Shown here: positions 38,858 through 46,320 of the stretch, one piece after another
How positions within the stretch are numbered: position 1 is the stretch's first letter
How the letters are laid out: each line of letters starts with the position of its first letter
Assembly (NCBI RefSeq): GCF_001421505.1
Contig: NZ_LMKL01000004.1
Location: forward strand, 372,001-436,000
Reading direction: 5' to 3'
Length of the DNA stretch: 64,000 nt
Source of the DNA: Sphingomonas sp. Leaf17
GTDB lineage: Bacteria; Pseudomonadota; Alphaproteobacteria; Sphingomonadales; Sphingomonadaceae
Position numbers and translations under genes: made by a program
The notes under the pieces: generated by a model
Seen by the model: only the letters and a program-made list of their open reading frames with translations
Database searches by the model: none
Told to the model about the DNA's origin: nothing

Positions 38858-39194
38858 CCGGTCGGGATTGGGACGCGATGGGATCGCAATTTGGTGGCCG
38901 ATGACCCTACCACACCAAAGTGCGATATTGACGGAATAGCGTCACTCCTTGTGGGACGCCGTGTCTCAGTGCCCCCACCCGTGCCCCCAGCGATAATATG
39001 CCCAGTGGCATCATTGAAAGGGCAGGGCAGGGGCGTTGCCCGATTGCCCGTGACCTAGTCGCGGATCTCGATGTGTGACAGTCCCACCGCTAACGATGGG
39101 AGCACGTCTATGCTTGACCGGTCAGGAATATTTCCGGGGACTGGTTGCGTGTCCGCTCAAGCATGGCTAGATTGCTTGCGATTGGAGATTGCTC
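38858..39194. other. Intergenic region with direct repeats and palindrome
   Basis: About 340 bases without a gene. It contains two direct copies of GTGCCCCCA (38971-38979 and 38983-38991), an inverted TCCCA/TGGGA pair at about 39082-39101, the perfect palindrome TGACCGGTCA at 39115-39124, and a candidate promoter at 39145-39173. GTGCCCCCA repeats are seen near phage and island integrases elsewhere, so part of this may be an old attachment or integrase-binding region. Confidence 0.45.
39145..39173 (+). promoter_or_regulatory. Candidate promoter of the protease cassette
   Basis: TTGCGT (39145-39150) and TAGATT (39168-39173) with a 17-base spacer lie 21 bases before the ATG of the 63-residue protein gene; GGAG sits 9 bases before that ATG. 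The TGACCGGTCA palindrome about 20 bases upstream could be an operator. Confidence 0.45.
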
Positions 39195-39386
39195 ATGATT
39201 AGCGATAAGCCCGATGAAGTTGACGAGCTTTTCACCGCCGATGGAAAGAACAAAGCTGCGATGGCTCTGGGGCGCCTTGGCGGTCTAAAAGGGGGGCACG
39301 CTCGTGCCGCGAAGTTGTCGGCATATGACCGGTCGCGCATTGCGCGGGATGCCGCTCGTGCTCGTTGGCAGCAGGGAGCTGAGTAA
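39195..39386 (+). CDS. Small basic helical protein paired with a protease
   Basis: A 63-residue protein: acidic N terminus (DKPDEVDELF), then a Gly-rich loop ALGRLGGLKGGHARAAKLS, then the basic helix YDRSRIARDAARARW. This Gly-Gly-Lys followed by Ala/Arg-helix pattern occurs in short nucleic-acid-binding or histone-like proteins, but no function is established. It overlaps the protease gene by one base (TAATG), so the two are made together. Lower GC than the surroundings suggests recent acquisition. Confidence 0.65.
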   Translation: MISDKPDEVDELFTADGKNKAAMALGRLGGLKGGHARAAKLSAYDRSRIARDAARARWQQGAE

Positions 39387-40387
39387 TGGCTATCAACGTC
39401 CCCGCTGCCGCGCTTGAAACGGCTAAGGCTGCCGCCGCTAAGCTCGACGCTGATGTTTTTCTCTATAATGGGGAAATTGCCGCTTTACGGGATCTTGAGT
39501 TCATCGAGATTGTCTCGGATAACTTTTCGCGAAAAGAGGTTATAGTCGTACTTACAACCAACGGCGGTGACCCTGACGCTGCTTACCGTATTTGTCGGTA
39601 CCTGCAGCATAAGTATGAGAAGGTGACCGTGCTTATCGCCGGACGCTGCAAGAGTGCCGGAACGCTGATTGCAGTTGGCTCATCAGAGCTCGCGTTTATG
39701 CCCTATGGTGAGCTAGGACCACTTGATATCCAGCTTAGCAAGGTCGACAAATTCGATCGAGTTGAGTCTGGCCTGGTCATTCAGGACGCACTGAACACAC
39801 TTGAGGACCGTGCTAAGCAATCGTTCTACACGATCGTCAACGAATACATTGCTGCCAACAACGGCCTGCTTTCGTTCCCGACAGCTTCAAAAGCGGCTTC
39901 GGATTTTGTAACGCAGCTGTACGCACCGGTTTTCGGTCGAATTGACCCTGAGGAGGTAGGCGCTCGATCGCGGTCTATGCGGATCGCTGTTGACTATGGT
40001 AAGCGCCTTGCTGCCAAATGGTCGAACGTGAAGCACGGAGCGATTCAGAAGCTAGCTGAAACCTATTCTTCACACTCGTTTGTTATCGACCAGCGGGAAG
40101 CGGCGGGTCTCTTTGAGAAGGTTCGAGGTGCGTCGGCCGAGGAGGTTGTCATTGTCGAAGCGCTCGGAAATTTTGCCCGCTTCCAGCTTCCAGGCGACGA
40201 ACATGCGTTCCACGCGCTATCTACGAAATTCATCCCTGAGGAGGATACCCATGCAAATGACGATGAGGACGGAGGAAAATCGCAGGATGGCGGAGATCCT
40301 TCAGGAGCAAGCGGAGAGACCGACGCTACGCCCTCATCAGAAGGATCGGGAGGAACCAAGCCGGGGCTCTCAATCGCGGCCGGGTGA
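39386..40387 (+). CDS. Serine dehydrogenase proteinase-like (SDH/ClpP-fold) protein
   Basis: A 333-residue protein. LTTNGGDPDAAYRICRYL (residues about 56-73) and GRCKSAGTLIAVGSSELAFM, with candidate nucleophile Ser90, followed by GELGPLDIQL, match the serine-dehydrogenase-proteinase family of the ClpP/SppA/crotonase fold. The second half is helical, and the last about 55 residues are a disordered acidic Gly/Ser/Asp-rich tail. No signal peptide, so it is probably cytoplasmic. Substrate unknown. It forms an operon with the 63-residue gene and is followed by a terminator. Codon use is clearly less GC-biased than in neighbours. Confidence 0.85.
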   Translation: MAINVPAAALETAKAAAAKLDADVFLYNGEIAALRDLEFIEIVSDNFSRKEVIVVLTTNGGDPDAAYRICRYLQHKYEKVTVLIAGRCKSAGTLIAVGSSELAFMPYGELGPLDIQLSKVDKFDRVESGLVIQDALNTLEDRAKQSFYTIVNEYIAANNGLLSFPTASKAASDFVTQLYAPVFGRIDPEEVGARSRSMRIAVDYGKRLAAKWSNVKHGAIQKLAETYSSHSFVIDQREAAGLFEKVRGASAEEVVIVEALGNFARFQLPGDEHAFHALSTKFIPEEDTHANDDEDGGKSQDGGDPSGASGETDATPSSEGSGGTKPGLSIAAG

Positions 40388-40434
40388 CTGCCTCTGGGCT
40401 GATAACCGAATATGCCAGTCCGTTTGACACTGCA

Positions 40435-40462
40435 GGGCCCGCCAGTTTGGTGGGCCCTTTTT
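40435..40462 (+). terminator. Terminator of the protease cassette
   Basis: GGGCCCGCCA (40435-40444) pairs with TGGTGGGCCC (40448-40457) with one G-T pair and a 3-base loop, followed by five Ts, 48 bases after the protease stop. Confidence 0.85.
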
Positions 40463-40658
40463 ACATTCCTACCCACGCAAGCTGGACGATGTCGTCGAAT
40501 ATGACGATTGCCGCAGGTAGCCTGGCACGCACTTCGCCAGCAGCGTCGGGCGGCCGCCTGCCACCGATGGGGCGGCAAAAATCACATAGCCAGCATGCAG
40601 GCGGGATGTCATCGCCGTAACCATTGCTTTCCTGGGTTATCGGCATAGCGTGGAGGCC

Positions 40659-40787
40659 ATGCCCGATCTCGCAACCATGACCGATGCGGAGCTTCTATCC
40701 GCCTACCAGCAGACCACCGGAGAGCCCGGCGACCCGATCGCCGACGCCCTGGCCGCCGAGATCGAGCGGCGCGGCCTCGACATCTGA
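40659..40787 (+). CDS. Very small phage protein
   Basis: 42 codons, too short for routine detection: MPDLATMTDAELLSAYQQTT, then GEPGDPIADALAAEIERRGL. A GGAGG ribosome site ends two bases before the ATG. The sequence is a compact acidic helix pair. Its stop overlaps the next start (TGATG), supporting real translation. Function unknown. Confidence 0.65.
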   Translation: MPDLATMTDAELLSAYQQTTGEPGDPIADALAAEIERRGLDI

Positions 40788-40921
40788 TGCTACGCGACTG
40801 GAGTGACCGTGTGCCCGACCCGCCGCGCCGCCGGCGCAAGCCCGGGCCGAATCGGACGCGGCTGATCTGGGTGGCGACGGTCGCCTTCTTCGGTCTGCTG
40901 CGCTGGCTCGCGCAGCATTGA
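40787..40921 (+). CDS. Very small single-span membrane protein
   Basis: 44 residues: a basic Arg/Pro-rich N terminus (PPRRRRKPGPNRTR) followed by one transmembrane helix LIWVATVAFFGLLRWLA. The start overlaps the upstream stop by one base. The positive-inside rule predicts a cytoplasmic N terminus. Function unknown. Confidence 0.6.
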   Translation: MLRDWSDRVPDPPRRRRKPGPNRTRLIWVATVAFFGLLRWLAQH

Positions 40922-40933
40922 GGGCACCGCGAT

Positions 40934-41182
40934 ATGGATGAGGAGCGCCTGCGGCTGCCACGCCGCTTCGTACTGACGATCGAGGGCGATCAGGCCTCGA
41001 TCGTGCAGCGCTGTAATATCGCGCGCGGCCAGCTTGAGCACCTGCTCAGCCGACTGATGATCGGCCAGCCGGTCGCCGCCGACGCTTTCACGCCATTCGG
41101 CATCCGCATCACGATAGAGCCGGACACCGATGGCGGCCCCGAGGAGCCGGACTACGTCAGCCGGATCGGCACTAGGGAATAG
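40934..41182 (+). CDS. Small phage protein of unknown function
   Basis: 82 residues: MDEERLRLPRRFVLTIEGDQ, a helix with RCNIARGQLEHLLSRLMIG, and an acidic C terminus (IEPDTDGGPEEPDYV). It is the last plus-strand gene before the convergent late operon, which it overlaps by 11 bases. No family recognised. Confidence 0.6.
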   Translation: MDEERLRLPRRFVLTIEGDQASIVQRCNIARGQLEHLLSRLMIGQPVAADAFTPFGIRITIEPDTDGGPEEPDYVSRIGTRE

Positions 41183-41534
41183 CCCGCGCGACCAGAGTCA
41201 CCTGCGCGCCAGCGACGCTGCCGCTGTACAAGCTGGTCAGCAGCCCGAGCAGCGTGGTGCGCCAGCAATGAATGCTGACCCCCGTCATCGTCCGCGCCGT
41301 GTAATTGCAGGTGATGGGATTGGTCGTGTCCATCGCCGCCGGCATATGCACGACCACGGGCACCACCGGCGGCGCATTGCCCAGGTCGAATGTCCAGGTG
41401 GCATTGCCGGCGGCGTCCAGTGTCACGGTCTTCTGGTCGACCCACTGCGACGCTGCCGGCGGATAGGCGACCTGTGCCACGGCTGGCCGCGCCAGCAGCA
41501 GCGCGGCGGCGGCGGCAAGTGCGGCCCGGCGCAT
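41172..41534 (-). CDS. Exported small phage protein
   Basis: 120 residues with a clear Sec signal peptide (MRRAALAAAAALLLARPAVA, cut before QVAYPP). The mature part is beta-rich (TVTLDAAGNATWTFDLG, VVPVVVHMPA) with two cysteines in ITCNYTA and SIHCWRT that could form a disulfide. It is the last gene of the late operon and overlaps the previous stop by one base (TGATG). It may be a tail-fibre or surface component, or a periplasmic factor; nothing decides this. Confidence 0.65.
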   Translation of the reverse strand: MRRAALAAAAALLLARPAVAQVAYPPAASQWVDQKTVTLDAAGNATWTFDLGNAPPVVPVVVHMPAAMDTTNPITCNYTARTMTGVSIHCWRTTLLGLLTSLYSGSVAGAQVTLVARAIP

Positions 41535-42352
41535 CAGTATTGCTCCAGATAGCTGATCGTGGTGGCCGCGCTGCACACCGCATAGATCGCTGCCGCGGTG
41601 TCGATCGTGATCGTCGCGCCCGCCACGGGCTGCAGCGGAAAGCCCGTGGCTATTGTGACCGAGACCGGGCCGAAATAGCAGGGATTGGCCGCGCCCACCG
41701 CGAGCGTGACCTTCTGACGCCCGCCGATACCGGCCCGCCCCGCAAGAATCAGGGTGCTGGAGGTACCGACGCTGATCTGCCCGGTAGTGATCGTGCCGCC
41801 GCCACGGGCGACGACATAGGCTCCCGTCGTGTCGCCGCGTGCATACACACTAGTCGACCCGCTCATGTAATAGGGGAGGACGCCCAGCGGCCCCGACACG
41901 CTCGGCGCATTATTGCCTACGGTCGCATTCATGGGAAGCGCGACCAGCGTCCCGCCATCCACTGGCGAGGCGGTATTCGCAGTGATCTTGGCGCGGACAT
42001 TCCCTCGATCGTCGCACTGGATGTCCGCCCGGGCGGCGGTGGAATAGGTCGGCATCGTACCGCCGCCATTAAAGTAGCACCCGACCTTCACCGGATTGCC
42101 GCTGTCTGCCGCGCCATTGGCGACGGTGCCCTCTACCCGCTCCGAGGTGGCCGTATTGCTGGTGACCGTCACTGGCATTGGCACCGTCGCACTGACCGGG
42201 ACGCAGGTGGCATCAGCCTGGCGTACGCAGGGGGCCATGCCGGGAGCCCAGCCGGAGGGGAAGACGACTGACGACCCGGTCGACTGCGCAGCGGCAGGGG
42301 TGGACAGTGCGCCGATTGCGAGGGCGGCGGCTAGCATCAGGATCTTGTGCAT
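41534..42352 (-). CDS. Exported phage protein of unknown function
   Basis: 272 residues. Signal peptide MHKILMLAAALAIGALSTPA ends at AAAQ. The mature protein is Thr/Ser/Ala/Gly-rich with repeated short beta strands (VPMPVTVTSNTATSERVEGT, GGGTITTGQISVGTSSTLIL) and cysteines in APCVRQADATCVP and KVGCYF. A signal peptide on a late gene is unusual for a virion part. Its position between lysis genes and the operon end is the only context. Confidence 0.65.
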   Translation of the reverse strand: MHKILMLAAALAIGALSTPAAAQSTGSSVVFPSGWAPGMAPCVRQADATCVPVSATVPMPVTVTSNTATSERVEGTVANGAADSGNPVKVGCYFNGGGTMPTYSTAARADIQCDDRGNVRAKITANTASPVDGGTLVALPMNATVGNNAPSVSGPLGVLPYYMSGSTSVYARGDTTGAYVVARGGGTITTGQISVGTSSTLILAGRAGIGGRQKVTLAVGAANPCYFGPVSVTIATGFPLQPVAGATITIDTAAAIYAVCSAATTISYLEQY

Positions 42353-42362
42353 GAAGTACCTC

Positions 42363-42662
42363 TCAGGTGTCGGGGGTGGTGATGATGGCGGTCGCCGCTT
42401 CGGCCCGCGCTAGCGCCGCGCGCTGCTCGGCCAGCGTCGATGCGAGCCGCGCAGCGATCAGCCCTCGCTCGGCCAGTGACAGCGCCAGCTGGATCCGCGC
42501 CGCACGGGCGGGCGATACATAGGGCAGGATGATCTGTGCGGTCGCGGCGATCCGGTCATAGGCCGCCTGCGCCCGGTCGACGGCGTCACGCGGCGGGGCC
42601 TGGATGGTGGCGCAGGCACAGGCCAGATTGGCGAGGATAATTGCGGTGATGATGCGCGTCAT
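42363..42662 (-). CDS. Small membrane-anchored or lipoprotein-like phage protein
   Basis: 99 residues. MTRIITAIILANLACACATI is a short signal with Cys residues that resembles a weak lipobox, followed by a helical coiled region (VDRAQAAYDRIAATAQIILP, AERGLIAARLASTLAEQRAA). Directly after the endolysin gene, this could be a spanin-type (Rz/Rz1) partner, though the lipobox is poor. Function is inference from position. Confidence 0.55.
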   Translation of the reverse strand: MTRIITAIILANLACACATIQAPPRDAVDRAQAAYDRIAATAQIILPYVSPARAARIQLALSLAERGLIAARLASTLAEQRAALARAEAATAIITTPDT

Positions 42663-42666
42663 GGCT

Positions 42667-43179
42667 TCAAGCCTCATTCGTCGATGCGGGCGCACCCGAT
42701 GCCGCCAGCATCACCTGACGTCCGATGACGGCTACCCCGGTCGGCCAGCGCCGCGCGATGCACCGGCCCTTGGCCAGCCGCATGACGCTGACCCGGTCGC
42801 CCTGATTCCCGCCGAGTACATGATAGTGGGTCGCGTCCTCGCCGACGTAGAAGGCGACATGCCCGCCGCCGTCGCGCTCGAAGACCAGCACCGCACCCGG
42901 CGCCAGCCGCGCCGCCGCGATATTGCTGCCCCACGTCGCCCACGCCTTGGCACGCACCGCGATCGGCGCGGTCGACAGGCCCGCCTCGCGCAGGCAGGCC
43001 GCCACGAAAACGCCGCACCACGGCACGCTGTCCGCATTGTACATCATGCCCAGCGCCTTGGTGCCGAGCGCCTTGGCCCAGCCCATGATCGTAGGGCTAT
43101 TGGCCGCGCCGGCCGCTTCGCGGGTACCGAGCTTGGCCCGCGCGGCGAGCAGCCACGCAGGATCGATCGCCATTGCCAT
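42667..43179 (-). CDS. Phage endolysin (TIGR02594/CHAP-like cell wall hydrolase)
   Basis: 170 residues with a papain-fold layout: Cys55 in DSVPWCGVFVAACL and His107 in GGGHVAFYVGED, with GNQGDRVSV as the third block. This is the TIGR02594 family, related to NlpC/P60 and CHAP peptidases, expected to cleave peptidoglycan peptides. Placed beside two membrane proteins and a small lipoprotein-like gene, it is the lysis enzyme. A second Met two codons in is an alternative start. Confidence 0.88.
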   Translation of the reverse strand: MAMAIDPAWLLAARAKLGTREAAGAANSPTIMGWAKALGTKALGMMYNADSVPWCGVFVAACLREAGLSTAPIAVRAKAWATWGSNIAAARLAPGAVLVFERDGGGHVAFYVGEDATHYHVLGGNQGDRVSVMRLAKGRCIARRWPTGVAVIGRQVMLAASGAPASTNEA

Positions 43180-43227
43180 CGTCTGTCTCCGAATAGGTGA
43201 GGGGGGGCGGGTCTGTCCGCCGCCGGA

Positions 43228-43638
43228 TCAGTCGGTCTTGTCGATCTCGCGCGGCGCCGCCGTCATCTCGGGCGGCACGACGGGCTTGCCGGGGATGACC
43301 GCGTCCAGCGCATCGATGGCGCTCTGTCCGCGCCGCTTGAAAAAGCTGATGATACCCGCGCCGACGGCCCCGGCCGTGCCGCCGGTGCCGAGTGCGGCGA
43401 AAAGGTCGACCTGATGCTCGACGATCCACACGGCGGTGATGAGCATCGCCATGCCGGTGACGATCCCGTCGAGAAGCCAGCGCTTGGGACCGGGGGCGTC
43501 CAGCGTGATGAAAAGCCGGACCATGAAGCAGGCGAGCAGCCCGACGATCATCGACCCGCCGGGGAAAGAGTAGCCGAGGACCGACCAGATGACCGGCACG
43601 GAAATGCCCGGAGCGGCGGAAAGAGCGCCCTCCTTCAT
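43228..43638 (-). CDS. Phage membrane protein, holin candidate
   Basis: 136 residues with hydrophobic segments at about 12-50 (ISVPVIWSVLGYSFPGGSMI, VGLLACFMVRLFITL) and 60-80 (GIVTGMAMLITAVWIVEHQV) and a glycine-rich helix (TGGTAGAVGAGIISFFKR). The tail is hydrophilic. Size, membrane segments and position next to the endolysin suggest a holin. The start overlaps the upstream stop (TAATG). Confidence 0.65.
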   Translation of the reverse strand: MKEGALSAAPGISVPVIWSVLGYSFPGGSMIVGLLACFMVRLFITLDAPGPKRWLLDGIVTGMAMLITAVWIVEHQVDLFAALGTGGTAGAVGAGIISFFKRRGQSAIDALDAVIPGKPVVPPEMTAAPREIDKTD

Positions 43639-44195
43639 TAGCGCAGGCCGACGGCAGCAGCCGCCATCAGGAGGCTGACGATCAGCACCAGCGCCGGCCG
43701 GCGCAGCTGCGGCCAGCGCGACCACATGTCGACCGGCAGCGGGGCCTTGCGCAGCTGGTGCTCGATCATCGGCTCCGCCAGGACGTGCAGCGCCATCCAG
43801 GCGAAGCCGCACGCCACCGAGATCGGATCGAGCCAGCGCTTGATCGTCGCGACCCGCGCGATCGTGTCGGCATCACCCGACGACCACGACCACAGGCTCA
43901 CCGCCTCCGCGCCGCCACGCAAGGCGACCGCGCAGCCGGCGAGCAGGATGACGATCCGGTAGATCGACACCGGGTCGGTGGGATGATCGATCATGCGCGT
44001 CGCCCACAGCCGCCGCGCCTGCTTCCCCGCCATCATGATCCCCAGGCACATCGCTGCGGTCATCACGAAAAGATTCCACGCGAGCAGCCCGGGATTATCC
44101 GCGAGCGACGGCGGGGCAAGCGCCACACCGATCGCATCGCCGATGTACCGGCTGGTGGCGCTGGATGCGCTGGCTGTCAGATATGGACAGAGCAT
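43638..44195 (-). CDS. Phage membrane protein, lysis-cassette partner
   Basis: 185 residues with about four transmembrane helices (LLAWNLFVMTAAMCLGIMMA, SIYRIVILLAGCAVALRGGA, SVACGFAWMALHVLAEPMIE, ALVLIVSLLMAAAAVGL). AGGAG precedes the ATG. It lies between the tail spike and the holin candidate and overlaps the latter. It could be the holin itself or an antiholin; the two cannot be separated by sequence. Confidence 0.6.
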   Translation of the reverse strand: MLCPYLTASASSATSRYIGDAIGVALAPPSLADNPGLLAWNLFVMTAAMCLGIMMAGKQARRLWATRMIDHPTDPVSIYRIVILLAGCAVALRGGAEAVSLWSWSSGDADTIARVATIKRWLDPISVACGFAWMALHVLAEPMIEHQLRKAPLPVDMWSRWPQLRRPALVLIVSLLMAAAAVGLR

Positions 44196-44235
44196 GGATC
44201 GCTCCTGAGGTGTGAGGTGTGATGATGGGCGGGCA

Positions 44236-45831
44236 CTACGCGGCGAGGCTCGTGATGTATGTGGACGAGCCGACGAGGCGGACGCCGCCATTGTAAAAGC
44301 CGCCCGCCGACTGGTCGATGCGGACGCGGTGCTCGAGCGGAGTGCCGACCATATTGATGTCGACACCACGATTCCGGAGGTCCGCGTCGCCCTCCTTGTC
44401 GCCGAACCACCCGAATTTCGTCTTTGGCGTGAGCATGATCGTGACGCCATTCACGACATTATCCATCGCCTGATACCGGCCGGGTGCCGGCGTCGACGCG
44501 CCAAAGCGGACCGCAGCCATCGCGCCCAGATTTAACCAGACCCCGTTATAGCCGACGCCGGAAATCGTGCCCCCGGTAGCGACATTGGCTCGTACCGACC
44601 GGACGTTGCCGTCGCCCATGGTCAGGCCGGTCAGGCCGGCATTTTCTATGATATTCCCATTCAGCGCATTCCCTTCCGCACCATGGACGAGCTTGATGCC
44701 GTGGTCCCAGGCGTTGCGGACGATGTTGTACGAAATGCTGCCGTACGAGCCGAAATTGTCGATCCCCTCGCTGACGGTGTCGATCAGGTTGCCGGAGACG
44801 ATGGTGCCGCGTGTCTGGTCATTGCCGATATTGATGCCATCGGTCTGCATCGCGGTCGGCTTGCCGGGGGTGGGTGGGCCGTTGATTGGAAGGCTCGCGA
44901 AAAGCTCGCTCTTCATGATCCGCTCGATCGTATTGTCCATGATACGTACGCCGACGCTGTACACGCCCGGGTAGCGATTATTGTCCAGCTCGATTCCGGT
45001 CGACTGCACCCGGCCCAGCCAGTCCGAGCCGTCGAAGGCCTTCAGGGAATCGTCGTAGAAATCGTGGATGCGATTATCGCGGAGCTGGGTGTCGCCCTGC
45101 AGCGAGCCCGCGGTGATGCCAAAGCCATTTGGAATACCGGTGACCTCGCACCCGAGCATCCGGAAATCATGTACGCCGATCGCGCTGATACCGGCAAGGT
45201 AGCGGCCGCCGCCGCCGTCATAGGCTATGCCGACCCCCTCAAAGCGGACGTCGCGGCTGTCCAGCGCCGCCGACCCGTCGACGCGGATGAGAGCGGCGCG
45301 CGGATCATTTGTGATGGACCCGGATACCGAGGCCGGGCGGACATTGGTGAACCAGGCGGGGTGCATATGGAGATACGGCCGCGCGCCGCTGCCGTCCCAC
45401 ACCACCCCGCAATAGGACTTGCGGATCCACTGCAGCTGCCCGCCAAGCGAGATCCAGCTGCCTGGCCGGATGTACAGCATCGTGCCGCTGACGATCGCCG
45501 CATTGATGACCGCGGCATTGATGACCGCCTGCGACAGGCTGACCGACCCCTCGACGATGCCCGCCAGGTCATTGATGTAGACCCGCTGCGCCAGGCGCGT
45601 CAGCACCGCAGATACGGGCTGCCTTCCCGCCAGATCGCCGGCGATCGCGGCGCGCTGCGCGACTGACGCCTGACGCTCGGCATCCGCCAGCGCTGCAGCG
45701 GTGATCGCCGGCGCACGCAAATACTCGCTGAGAGCGGCCTGTGTCGGCGCCGTGATGTCACCGGCAATATACGACTGCTCGGCTGCGCTCAGGCCCCGGC
45801 CGCCGCGCGTCTCGGCAATAATCGTGCTCAT
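44236..45831 (-). CDS. Tail spike with right-handed beta-helix (possible depolymerase)
   Basis: 531 residues. The first about 110 residues are helical, with an Ala-rich adaptor region. From about residue 110 to 440 there is a parallel beta-helix typical of pectate-lyase-like tail spikes, seen in repeated Asn/Gly/Ile turns (GIELDNNRYPGVYSVGVRIM, TDGINIGNDQTRGTIVSGNL, GIKLVHGAEGNALNGNIIEN). Asp pairs on the helix could hydrolyse surface polysaccharide, so it is likely a receptor-binding protein or depolymerase. The ATG overlaps the upstream stop (ATGA). Confidence 0.85.
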   Translation of the reverse strand: MSTIIAETRGGRGLSAAEQSYIAGDITAPTQAALSEYLRAPAITAAALADAERQASVAQRAAIAGDLAGRQPVSAVLTRLAQRVYINDLAGIVEGSVSLSQAVINAAVINAAIVSGTMLYIRPGSWISLGGQLQWIRKSYCGVVWDGSGARPYLHMHPAWFTNVRPASVSGSITNDPRAALIRVDGSAALDSRDVRFEGVGIAYDGGGGRYLAGISAIGVHDFRMLGCEVTGIPNGFGITAGSLQGDTQLRDNRIHDFYDDSLKAFDGSDWLGRVQSTGIELDNNRYPGVYSVGVRIMDNTIERIMKSELFASLPINGPPTPGKPTAMQTDGINIGNDQTRGTIVSGNLIDTVSEGIDNFGSYGSISYNIVRNAWDHGIKLVHGAEGNALNGNIIENAGLTGLTMGDGNVRSVRANVATGGTISGVGYNGVWLNLGAMAAVRFGASTPAPGRYQAMDNVVNGVTIMLTPKTKFGWFGDKEGDADLRNRGVDINMVGTPLEHRVRIDQSAGGFYNGGVRLVGSSTYITSLAA

Positions 45832-46250
45832 CGGCCACTATCCCTTTCGATGATCCAGTCGATGTCCGGCACGGCGTACGGCGAGGCGCTGCCGGCGACG
45901 CTGCCCGGTCCGCGCGCCACGCTGAAGCGCCCGGCAAAGCGCCGCTGACGACCGACTGGCAGCACCTCGGCCAGCTCCCAGCGCAGGCCGATCCGTCCGG
46001 CACACTCGACGCTCAGCGTCGCCGGATGGGTCATGTCGGCATAGTCGCCGTCCGCATCCTGACCGATCGCGCTGGCGACACTGGAGACGGTCGTGCCGTC
46101 GGCCGCGTAGATGGTGAAAGCGTACACCTCGCCGACCAGCTCGCGCGTCGCGCCATCAGCCAGCTGGCGGCGATAGCGGACGCGGACCGGCTCACCGGCC
46201 ACGACATACAGGTCGAGATTGCGGTCGATCACGCGCAGGCGTCCGCGCAC
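45828..46250 (-). CDS. Phage tail-tip associated protein without a clear start
   Basis: 140 residues from a GTG at 46250: RGRLRVIDRNLDLYVVAGEP, then beta-rich sequence to WIIERDSGR. The GTG has no ribosome site, and protein-like sequence continues upstream in the same frame for 22 codons (DPFGSRLHLPDWS, then an Asp-rich turn) to the stop of the J-like gene, with no ATG, GTG or TTG in that stretch. It may therefore be made as a +1 frameshift extension of the J-like protein, or start at a rare codon. Function unknown; probably a tail-tip or spike adaptor. Confidence 0.7.
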   Translation of the reverse strand: MRGRLRVIDRNLDLYVVAGEPVRVRYRRQLADGATRELVGEVYAFTIYAADGTTVSSVASAIGQDADGDYADMTHPATLSVECAGRIGLRWELAEVLPVGRQRRFAGRFSVARGPGSVAGSASPYAVPDIDWIIERDSGR

Positions 46251-46313
46251 GACGGGGTCGTGGTCGTCATCGGCAATGCTCCAGTCGGGAAGATGAAGGC
46301 GCGACCCGAAGGG

Positions 46314-46320
46314 GTCAGGG
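46314..46320 (-). other. Candidate +1 frameshift site CCC-TGA-C
   Basis: The J-like gene ends GAG CCC TGA followed by C. Skipping the T puts the ribosome in the frame that reads GAC CCC TTC GGG and runs without a stop through the downstream 140-codon gene. CCC-TGA is a documented +1 slippery stop in phages (Listeria phage PSA), and TGA-C is a weak stop context, as in prfB. There is no clear stimulatory Shine-Dalgarno-like element upstream. Confidence 0.5.

Noticed and set aside
38971-38991. GTGCCCCCA repeats considered as a CRISPR start
   Set aside because: Only two copies with a 3-base gap; no repeat-spacer periodicity.
40461-40646. 61-codon minus-strand frame with CWLCDFC
   Set aside because: The Cys pattern drew attention, but there is no ribosome site and it begins at the protease cassette terminator. 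Left out for lack of support.
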